This document shows positions 1-5,059 of a stretch of 5,059 nucleotides of DNA, piece by piece. The DNA lies in assembly GCA_023386395.1 (NCBI GenBank), contig JAEWJV010000078.1, positions 1 through 5,059 on the forward strand, written 5' to 3'. The notes below the pieces were generated by a model that was not told the origin of the DNA, made no database searches, and saw nothing but the letters and a program-made list of their open reading frames with translations. The position numbers and the translations under genes were made by a program. The stretch's first letter is position 1; each line of letters opens with the position of its first letter. Source of the DNA: Bacteroidota bacterium. Its GTDB lineage: Bacteria; Bacteroidota; Bacteroidia; Chitinophagales; Chitinophagaceae.

Positions 1-924
1 GGTTATGTATGATGGGTCCAGCTGGGCCCCGCCGAGTTTGCAATTGGATACCTCCAAATGCAGTTCTTTTCTCGTATGGCCAATATACTTGCCATTCCTG
101 TATTCATCAATGCAAACAGCCGCAACATAAGTACCAAGCTTATCAGGGGCTATGCCCGAGAGTATTCCTGTTTTAGGGTCAATTGAAACATTTGCACCAA
201 GCGGCTGGGCGCCCGAATAAGGAGAGGTATAAGAGATAGATTTGTATGGTGGTGGTGCAGGGTTTTCCACTACAGGTTCAAACTGTGTGCCACCGGTTAT
301 ACCGCTGCATAAGGAATAAACAAGTTCATCCCCGTCAATATCCTTTGCCGAAAAATCGAAGGAAAAGGGAGAGCCGACACAAATGGCTGATGCATCATTG
401 AAGCTAAAAACGGGGCTGTTATCGTTGCTGCTGCTTCCCCCGGGAATTGTAATTGTATAAGTTAATCCAAAACTATTTGAAACAGGCACATTTGCAATGC
501 CGGCAATGCGGCAGCAACGTTGCACCGAAAGCGTATAACCGTCTTCATTTTCAGGAACACTGATGGTGGTGGTATATTCTGCCACGAGATAGCATACAAA
601 GGGAGGGTTTTGGAAACAAGGCCCGAAATCATTTTTTGACTCAGTGGTTAAAGTGGCCTGAGGAACATATTTAACCATTATTGGCTGGGAAGAATTCGCG
701 GCAAACACCGCCATGTAAATACCGGCATCCACCTTTTCGCGCTGGCCGCAATCTGAATATTGGTAGAAAGAAACCCTGTAATTAAGCGTGCTGCCTGTTT
801 TACTCATAAATGTATATTTCATCCAGCCCCCTTTAAGATGGTCTGCATAAGATATTTGTGCTGATAAAAGCATTATCAGCACAAACAAAATCTTTAAAAT
901 ATTTAAGTTTTCAGGAAGCCTCAT
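1..924 (-). CDS. Secreted cysteine-rich surface protein, gliding-motility/T9SS-associated family (5' part only)
   Basis: The frame is open from an ATG at 924 to the left edge (308 codons) with no stop, so the C-terminal part is missing. Residues 1-27 form a signal peptide: a short basic start, a hydrophobic core at about 12-22, and a likely cleavage after SYA27. The mature protein begins DHLKGGW, the usual opening of a large Bacteroidota secreted-protein family. Further family marks are SVQRCCRIAGI (133-143), DIDGDELVYSLC (195-206), a PPPY stretch (224-227), DPKTGILSGIAP (249-260), EYRNG (274-278) and SYIT at the edge. Nine cysteines (59, 103, 111, 137, 138, 182, 206, 271, 295) suggest disulfides in an exported protein. 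Family members are often very long, with PKD/Ig-like repeats and a gliding-motility-associated C-terminal sorting domain; that part is outside the window, so type IX secretion is inferred. The ATG lies 14 nt inside the hydrolase gene. No clear Shine-Dalgarno is seen, so translational coupling is likely. The next in-frame ATG (codon 18) would cut the signal peptide in half. Confidence 0.9.
   Translation of the reverse strand, partial: MRLPENLNILKILFVLIMLLSAQISYADHLKGGWMKYTFMSKTGSTLNYRVSFYQYSDCGQREKVDAGIYMAVFAANSSQPIMVKYVPQATLTTESKNDFGPCFQNPPFVCYLVAEYTTTISVPENEDGYTLSVQRCCRIAGIANVPVSNSFGLTYTITIPGGSSSNDNSPVFSFNDASAICVGSPFSFDFSAKDIDGDELVYSLCSGITGGTQFEPVVENPAPPPYKSISYTSPYSGAQPLGANVSIDPKTGILSGIAPDKLGTYVAAVCIDEYRNGKYIGHTRKELHLEVSNCKLGGAQLDPSYIT
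855..885 (-). repeat. Perfect 13-bp inverted repeat (strong hairpin) within the signal-peptide codons
   Basis: The arms at 855-867 (TTTGTGCTGATAA on +) and 873-885 (TTATCAGCACAAA) are exactly complementary, with a 5-nt loop at 868-872. In the minus-strand mRNA this folds into a 13-bp stem that starts 39 nt after the first base of the secreted protein's start codon and 25 nt after the last base of the hydrolase stop codon. It covers codons 14-23 plus the first base of codon 24 (FVLIMLLSAQ). No U-tract follows it, so it does not look like a standard intrinsic terminator. Its role is unknown; attenuation, mRNA stabilisation or slowed translation of the signal peptide are possible. Confidence 0.85.
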
Positions 925-1717
925 CTATAAAATTCTTCAATATCCTGTTTAATTCCACAGGCACTTCAAGCAAGCTTTGGTGCGCCATATTGTTTATAAT
1001 GTGAATGTATGCAATTTCAGGCGCATGCACCTGTTTTAATACATCGTTCAAAGGGGCGGCAGCGTCTTCTGTTCCGGCAACAAATAAAACCGGTAACCCG
1101 GTATTCTCAAGTACACTTGTTTTGCCTGTACGGTTCATCATGGCATAGTAATATTGCTGCAGGTTTTCTTTTTTAAAATGCCGGCCTTCTTCTATTAATT
1201 CTTTTACTATTTCACCATGTGTTTCTTTAAAGCGGGTGGTAAATAAATTGGGAGTGGTGGTTTTAATAAAAGCATAGCTGCCGTAAGCTTCTAGCATTTC
1301 AATGCCTCGTTTGCGGTTTTGCTTTTTTTCTTCATTATCTGCAAAAGCAGTTGAATGTATAAGGCCAAATGCTTTTAATGTATGAGCATATTTTTCAGTA
1401 TAAGAAAGCGTAACATACCCGCCCATACTGTGGCCAAGCATTATACAATGCTCAATGCTTTCATTTATTATTATTGAATGAATGCTGTCTGCAAGTTCAT
1501 CAATGCTTAAATTATTCTTACCGGTTTCAAATAGCCCGGATGCGCCTGAGCCCGGCAAATCGGGTACTATCAACCTATAATAATTTTCCAGAAACCCATA
1601 TTGATTTTTCCATATAGCGTAGGTTTCTGCAAAACCATGTAGCAATACAACGGGGAAACCTTTACCGAAAACATAATACGATAAAGCAGTATTTTTATAC
1701 GTAATGGCCTTTAGCAT
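911..1717 (-). CDS. Alpha/beta hydrolase fold protein
   Basis: This 268-residue protein has the full set of alpha/beta-hydrolase marks: the oxyanion-hole HGF (27-29) after a hydrophobic strand, PDLPGSG (52-58), the nucleophile elbow GHSMGG (95-100, Ser97), the acid in AGTED (Asp218) and the catalytic His246 in NNMAHQS. The stretch at about 120-195 is the helical lid. With no signal peptide or membrane helix, it should be cytoplasmic. The length is normal for single-domain esterases, lactonases, BioH-like and C-C hydrolases, and nothing here fixes the substrate, so no symbol is given. The ATG directly follows the TAA of the DUF4105 gene. A good Shine-Dalgarno (AAGGTGA, 1723-1729) sits inside the end of that gene, 5 nt before the start. 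The end of this gene overlaps the secreted-protein start by 14 nt. The tight packing on both sides points to co-expression with the DUF4105 gene and the secreted protein. The fold and triad are certain; the function is open. Confidence 0.95.
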   Translation of the reverse strand: MLKAITYKNTALSYYVFGKGFPVVLLHGFAETYAIWKNQYGFLENYYRLIVPDLPGSGASGLFETGKNNLSIDELADSIHSIIINESIEHCIMLGHSMGGYVTLSYTEKYAHTLKAFGLIHSTAFADNEEKKQNRKRGIEMLEAYGSYAFIKTTTPNLFTTRFKETHGEIVKELIEEGRHFKKENLQQYYYAMMNRTGKTSVLENTGLPVLFVAGTEDAAAPLNDVLKQVHAPEIAYIHIINNMAHQSLLEVPVELNRILKNFIDEAS

Positions 1718-2908
1718 TTAAATCACCTTACGATACTTATTGGAAAGATTTATATACCTGTTTAACAGTAAAATTACCACAGGCAATAAGGCAATATTTA
1801 ACTGCTGCGGCACCCAGAACCATGTGGCAATAAATACTGCTGTAATAACGGCCGCAATAAAAAAATAGTTGCTCAGCCAGGAAGGTTTTTTAATGAGGCA
1901 AAAAGCAACGGGAAGGTTGAATGGCAGGGCCCAAACTAAATTCATATTGTTTTTGCAAACGGTATGATCTGTGGCAAACCACATAAATAATAAAAGCAAG
2001 CCTATAAGGCCGGTTATATAAAGCAGCAAAGCATCAGCAAAGCTTGTTAGCTTTTTTGCCCATTTTGCATGAAGTTTTGAAACAATAAAAAGCGCCACCG
2101 AAATTATGGTAAGCACAATAAGCGGAATGTATTTACCTGACGCCCCGTCTCCGCTTTCACCTTTTAATAAAACGGTTGTATCCCTTGCCACATAAACGCC
2201 TTTATCAGAAGCAATTGCAAGGCCTTTCATAAAAAACTCTGGCATAAACATCGCTTCATCATTTGAAACAATCTGGTCAACTCTCCCGCCAAGTAAAATG
2301 TCTATACCAATTTTCGTCCAGTGCTGGCCGCCTCTTTCCAGGTAATAATGAATCAGGTCTCTCGATGTAGTTCCTGCAGGAACAATTCTGTTGTGTATGG
2401 TATCGCCCTGTATATTCTTTAAAACAATATCCTTTACCCTTGTTGTGCAGTTATCAAGCAGGAAATCATATTTATAAAAACGGTTATTGCCCTGCATGTT
2501 GAAGTTAACGGCATTAATAATGTTTTGTTTTGATGCACTGTCTATTTTCAATTCCTGTTCATAAACGCTGCGATGTTCATAAATATATTCATACATGAAT
2601 TCCGGGAATGCATCAGCAGAAGAATAATACAGCAGCTTGCCGCGCATAAATTTTAAATAAAAGTTAGGCTGATCGAAAGTAAAGCCACCCCAGTTATACA
2701 CAACATCAGTATGATTTACGCTATCAATTATGCGCAATGCAGTATGTCCGAATAAAGAATATAATTCGTTGCCCGGTCCGCAGGTAACAACACTTATGCG
2801 AATATGCGCACTATTATTTTGAGCGTTGAGCAACGGTGTAATACAAAACAGGAAAATGCCAAGAATAAAACATTTCATTCGTACATATTTGTTTTTTAAT
2901 TGTCTCAT
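1718..2908 (-). CDS. DUF4105 (Lnb N-terminal-like) envelope protein with C-terminal membrane helices
   Basis: This 396-residue protein starts with a signal peptide or anchor (hydrophobic at about 13-28, likely cleavage at LNA29/Q30). An exported domain at about 35-225 matches DUF4105: CGPGNELYSLFGHTALR (43-59), YNWGGF (71-76) and YDFLLDNCTTR (147-157). The C-terminal third holds about five membrane helices (roughly 260-279, 293-311, 322-339, 345-366 and 370-387). It includes TDHTVCKNNMNLVWALP (313-329), which resembles a conserved motif in Bacteroidota members. His55 followed by Cys154 gives the order seen in permuted NlpC/P60-type (papain-like) hydrolases, so a cysteine-hydrolase role at the envelope is possible, but the family function is not known to me. 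ATG 2908 is chosen because AAGGG (2915-2919) lies 6 nt upstream. Met11 is an alternative that would keep the signal peptide but lacks such a site. The stop abuts the hydrolase start. Upstream lies the only long gap of the cluster. Confidence 0.92.
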   Translation of the reverse strand: MRQLKNKYVRMKCFILGIFLFCITPLLNAQNNSAHIRISVVTCGPGNELYSLFGHTALRIIDSVNHTDVVYNWGGFTFDQPNFYLKFMRGKLLYYSSADAFPEFMYEYIYEHRSVYEQELKIDSASKQNIINAVNFNMQGNNRFYKYDFLLDNCTTRVKDIVLKNIQGDTIHNRIVPAGTTSRDLIHYYLERGGQHWTKIGIDILLGGRVDQIVSNDEAMFMPEFFMKGLAIASDKGVYVARDTTVLLKGESGDGASGKYIPLIVLTIISVALFIVSKLHAKWAKKLTSFADALLLYITGLIGLLLLFMWFATDHTVCKNNMNLVWALPFNLPVAFCLIKKPSWLSNYFFIAAVITAVFIATWFWVPQQLNIALLPVVILLLNRYINLSNKYRKVI

Positions 2909-3082
2909 GGAACGCCCTTATATGAAAAAAAATTTGCATGGCGTTTCATCCGAATATTTTTTGATTTTTTACTTGCCGGATGGAACCTCACCTATTTATC
3001 TTTCTGTGTATTAAAAATTTTGTTATGCCCGGTTTCATATAAAACAAATAAGCAGGTACGGTTTATATTAGCAATAATAAAC
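2909..3082 (-). promoter_or_regulatory. 174-nt intergenic leader of the DUF4105 gene with a hairpin over the ribosome binding site
   Basis: This is the only long gap between genes here and is very AT-rich. The Shine-Dalgarno AAGGG (2915-2919) precedes the start at 2908. The site is partly inside a possible hairpin: outer arms 2911-2916 and 2940-2945 (AACGCC/GGCGTT, six exact pairs), then an inner ATGAAA/TTT-CAT pairing (2922-2927 with 2933-2939, one bulged base) closed by a 5-nt loop. A 10-base segment at 2918-2927 is also exactly complementary to 3033-3042 (TTATATGAAA/TTTCATATAA), which would compete with the inner stem. A weaker 6-bp pair with a 24-nt loop lies at 2947-2952/2977-2982. No known riboswitch was recognised, and neither a clear terminator for the CDF gene nor a full Bacteroidota promoter was seen. 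A regulatory role is inference. Confidence 0.35.
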
Positions 3083-4093
3083 TCAGCCGGCAATATCAAC
3101 TTCTATCTGCGACAGCCCAAACCGTTCGTTCTTCATTATATTTTCCAGTTTCCATTCTTTATCCGGCCTGGAACCCGGACAGGCTGTTTTTTCTTTTTCA
3201 TTAAATACAACGGCGCAGCTTACCGGGTAACTTCCATCCGTATGAACGAACATTTCAACCTGGTCGCCAAATTCTGAAATAATTAAATTTTCCAGCGCCA
3301 CTACTTCATCGTGTGCTTCCAGCACATTTAAATAAAAAGGAAGGGTAAGATGGCAATCAATATGCAATACGCTGCCATATTTTATAATGCGCAGGTTATG
3401 AATATCAATCCAGTTTGGCCTTCTTTTTTCATTAAGCAACCGCACCATGCGCTTCAACAATTTTGTATCGGCTTCATCCATTATCCCGGCCAGTGACCTG
3501 CGTACAATATTATACCCGTTAAAGATAATTGCGAAGGCAATAACGCAGGCAACTATTTTATCAAGCCAATAAAACTTCGTGAATAAAATAATTACAAGCG
3601 TTGCAATAATAGCAAGGGTTGACCATGTATCAATTATTAAATGCTTGCCGCTTGCCTGTAAGGCATGCGAACTGTTGCGCCTGCCTATTCTTACGCAAAT
3701 AATACCGGCAATAAAATTAAATATGGCTGTAAGGGCAATCAGCCATAAACCTGTATCAAGTTTTTCAAGTGGCCTGTTTTGTATAAAATTTACAGCAGCT
3801 TCGTAAAGAATAAGTATGCCGGATGCAACAATCAATGTTCCTTCAGCCGCAGCAGAAACAAATTCAGCTTTGCCATGCCCGTAAGGATGATCGGCATCCT
3901 TGGGCTTTGCAGCAACATATAAACTGTACAACCCGATAAAGCCTGCTATTACATTTACAATGCTTTCAAGCGCATCAGAAAGAACCGCCAGCGAATTTGT
4001 AAAATAATAGGCGATAATTTTTACTACAAAAAGTATCACAGATAAAGCCGTAATCCATTTTTGAACCCTGAAATTTTGTTGTGCTGTCTGCAA
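3083..4093 (-). CDS. Cation diffusion facilitator (CDF) family metal transporter
   Basis: This 336-residue inner-membrane protein, by family a divalent-cation/proton antiporter exporting Zn, Fe, Mn, Co or similar, has the CDF layout: six helices in about 14-200, then a cytoplasmic domain at about 206-290. Helix 2 carries SDALES (39-44, Asp40). The next loop has DADHPYGHGK (66-75), matching the second metal site of the YiiP type. Helix 5 has His151-x3-Asp155, the HxxxD part of the transport site. His232, His248, His261 and HTD (284-286) fit the cytoplasmic zinc sites. The metal cannot be read off; Asp40 pairs with Glu43/Ser44/Asn47 rather than the DxxxD of YiiP. The C-terminal tail keeps only Cys293 and Cys305 of a Cys cluster I recall for Bacteroidota relatives. 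The start is TTG at 4093: an in-frame TAA lies 6 nt upstream, there is no ATG before codon 205, and a GTG at codon 19 would cut helix 1. AAAGG (4097-4101) is only 3 nt upstream. The gene begins 59 nt after the permease gene. Confidence 0.95.
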   Translation of the reverse strand: MQTAQQNFRVQKWITALSVILFVVKIIAYYFTNSLAVLSDALESIVNVIAGFIGLYSLYVAAKPKDADHPYGHGKAEFVSAAAEGTLIVASGILILYEAAVNFIQNRPLEKLDTGLWLIALTAIFNFIAGIICVRIGRRNSSHALQASGKHLIIDTWSTLAIIATLVIILFTKFYWLDKIVACVIAFAIIFNGYNIVRRSLAGIMDEADTKLLKRMVRLLNEKRRPNWIDIHNLRIIKYGSVLHIDCHLTLPFYLNVLEAHDEVVALENLIISEFGDQVEMFVHTDGSYPVSCAVVFNEKEKTACPGSRPDKEWKLENIMKNERFGLSQIEVDIAG

Positions 4094-4152
4094 TTGCCTT
4101 TATTGAAATTTTAAAAACTGATGCCCGAAATAAGTTTCATTATAAAATACAG
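4094..4152 (-). other. 59-nt spacer between the permease and CDF genes
   Basis: The spacer is short and AT-rich. It contains the AAAGG (4097-4101) just before the TTG start of the CDF gene and the in-frame TAA (4100-4102) that limits the N-terminus. I see no terminator hairpin, so read-through from the permease gene is plausible. A 9-codon ATG frame (4111-4140) is present but looks like chance. Confidence 0.5.
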
Positions 4153-5059
4153 TTAATCAATTTCAGATTTGGTTTTTGCACTCCCTGTCATTGAATTAAA
4201 CTTTTTAAAAAACCTGAAATAAAACTCTTTATTAAACAACTGCGAATCTCTCATGGCCTTTGAAGTTAAAAATACACCAACAGGCACCAGTATAATAGCG
4301 GAAAGCCACATTCCGAAAGCTGCGCTGGTAACACCCTGCTTTGCAAATTTTTCGCCGAAAGTGTTCAGTAAATGAAATAAAACAAAGAAGATAACGGCAA
4401 ACACAAGCGGTGAACCAAGGCCGCCTTTCCTGATAATGGAGCCAAGTGGTGCGCCGATCATAAAGAGCACAATACAGGCAAAAGATAAACTGAATTTGCG
4501 GTTCCATTCCACGCGGTTTTTGCGCAGCAGGTTTTGCCTGTCGCTGTATTCGCTCTGCGCGATATCAACAAACCCCTTTACTGAATTTATGGATGAAAAT
4601 GACCTGTCATACACCGTTGATGCCATGCTGTCGGGAATAATAGAACGAATATTTTTTATTGATTTATTCTTTAATGATTCGGGCAGCGCCCAGGCGCTGT
4701 CGCGGTACTTATAAAAAGCAAGTGCGGGCTGTAACTGCGATTTCAAACGGTTTATATTCGAATCTTTCAGTTTTGAAATGGAGTCAATGGATAAATTAAG
4801 CTGATGAACCGTAAGCATTTTCGGGTCCCATTTAAACAGGCTGTCTTCTGTTCTGTTCATTTGAAAACTGCTTAAATCAAAATCTTTCTGGTAATCTTTA
4901 AAGCCCATTCTTATATAATCTGTATTGGTACTATACCGGTTTCCGTTTTCCTGGTAGTTCCATCCATCATGCAGCGTAAATTGAAGAAAACGTTTATCCG
5001 GCGTTACTTTCATTACACCACTGTTGGCTACCAGGAACTGGTCCTGCGGGCCATAATTC
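4153..5059 (-). CDS. LptF/LptG (YjgP/YjgQ) family permease, C-terminal 301 residues
   Basis: The frame is open to the right edge. The ATG at 5013 is internal: the 15 codons before it (NYGPQDQFLVANSGV) continue the family sequence. The true start lies outside the window. Visible first is the end of the periplasmic beta-jellyroll (GVMKVTPDKRFLQFTLHDGWNY, broken here as GVMKVTP...LHDGWNY), then a helical, charged stretch, then the C-terminal membrane block. That block starts EWNRKFSLSFAC (visible residues 184-195), continues with the hallmark IGAPLGSIIRKGG (201-213), and contains three helices at about 190-208, 217-234 and 244-264, followed by a basic tail. Family role: an inner-membrane subunit of the LptB2FG ABC transporter, which extracts lipopolysaccharide and passes it to LptC and the periplasmic bridge. 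Bacteroidota often encode several YjgP/YjgQ-type proteins, so whether this is LptF or LptG is not decided. The function fits the envelope theme of the neighbours. The visible part is intact. Confidence 0.93.
   Translation of the reverse strand, partial: NYGPQDQFLVANSGVMKVTPDKRFLQFTLHDGWNYQENGNRYSTNTDYIRMGFKDYQKDFDLSSFQMNRTEDSLFKWDPKMLTVHQLNLSIDSISKLKDSNINRLKSQLQPALAFYKYRDSAWALPESLKNKSIKNIRSIIPDSMASTVYDRSFSSINSVKGFVDIAQSEYSDRQNLLRKNRVEWNRKFSLSFACIVLFMIGAPLGSIIRKGGLGSPLVFAVIFFVLFHLLNTFGEKFAKQGVTSAAFGMWLSAIILVPVGVFLTSKAMRDSQLFNKEFYFRFFKKFNSMTGSAKTKSEID

Noticed and set aside
14..29. GC-rich near-perfect 16-bp palindrome
   Set aside because: It lies in coding sequence of the secreted protein, has no loop and one mismatched pair; no known site recognised.
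2036..2058. Plus-strand stem (2039-2044/2049-2054) followed by a T run, terminator-like
   Set aside because: It is inside the DUF4105 coding region on the antisense strand, with no plus-strand gene to terminate; the stem is only 6 bp.
2947..2982. CATCCG/CGGATG inverted repeat as a terminator of the CDF gene
   Set aside because: Only 6 bp with a 24-nt loop, and the T run (2925-2932 on the transcript) is 14 nt away, so it does not fit an intrinsic terminator.
3045..3074. Possible Bacteroidota promoter on the minus strand (TTG at 3072-3074, then CTTATTTG at 3045-3052, 19-nt spacing)
   Set aside because: The -7 element lacks the TA of TAnnTTTG, and similar AT-rich matches are expected by chance. 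It is kept only as a weak candidate for the DUF4105 transcript start.
2826..3277. Two overlapping plus-strand open frames (2826-3014 and 2900-3277)
   Set aside because: They lie across the intergenic leader and antisense to the ends of the DUF4105 and CDF genes, show no recognisable domain, and have composition typical of chance frames.
3579..3806. Plus-strand open frame of 75 codons
   Set aside because: Entirely antisense to the CDF membrane region; its hydrophobic look mirrors the helix codons of the real gene.
4111..4140. Nine-codon ATG frame (MKLISGISF) between the permease and CDF genes, as a leader peptide
   Set aside because: Too short, with no clear ribosome site and no codon pattern tied to regulation; it is out of frame with the CDF gene.
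4684..4699. CAGCGCC/GGCGCTG inverted repeat
   Set aside because: Short (7 bp with a 2-nt loop) and inside the permease coding sequence; chance is a sufficient explanation.
4232..4714. A minus-strand frame (4232-4507) and a plus-strand frame (4436-4714)
   Set aside because: Both are out-of-frame or antisense shadows of the permease C-terminal region, which has clear family motifs.
5011..5013. ATG at 5013 as the start of the permease gene
   Set aside because: The frame stays open to the window edge, and the 15 upstream codons continue a family-like sequence, so this Met is internal.

Overview
The window reads as an ordinary chromosomal stretch of a Bacteroidota bacterium, most like the Chitinophagaceae/Sphingobacteriia side of the phylum. 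Three things point there. The leftmost gene belongs to the large secreted-protein family that usually ends in a gliding-motility-associated (type IX secretion) C-terminal domain. The DUF4105 protein with a C-terminal membrane part, the CDF transporter and the LptF/LptG-type permease also have the wording typical of Bacteroidota. The DNA is AT-rich with short intergenic gaps. This assignment rests on remembered family patterns, not on a search.

All five genes lie on the minus strand, so transcription runs from right to left. In that order they are: (1) the 3' part of an LptF/LptG-family permease (4153 to the right edge; its start is outside); (2) after 59 nt, a cation diffusion facilitator (CDF) transporter with a TTG start (3083-4093); (3) after a 174-nt gap, the only sizeable one, a DUF4105 protein with a signal peptide and about five C-terminal membrane helices (1718-2908); (4) with no gap at all (TAA directly followed by ATG), a cytoplasmic alpha/beta hydrolase (911-1717); (5) overlapping it by 14 nt, the 5' part of a secreted cysteine-rich surface/adhesin-like protein (1-924; it runs off the left edge). 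There are no gene-free stretches over 300 nt, and I see no RNA genes, mobile elements or CRISPR arrays.

Genes 3 to 5 are packed tightly enough to be co-transcribed and probably translationally coupled. Genes 1 and 2 could be part of the same transcript or a separate upstream unit. Three of the five products (permease, DUF4105 protein, secreted protein) concern the cell envelope, and the CDF protein is an inner-membrane metal exporter. I see no single pathway that links all five. I find no convincing new multi-gene system.

The points most worth a second look are small-scale. There is a perfect 13-bp inverted repeat inside the signal-peptide codons of the secreted protein. The leader of the DUF4105 gene has two mutually exclusive pairings near the ribosome binding site. 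The CDF protein has no ATG start and has lost part of the cysteine cluster I associate with its subfamily. The DUF4105 protein has a His-then-Cys order that resembles permuted NlpC/P60 enzymes.
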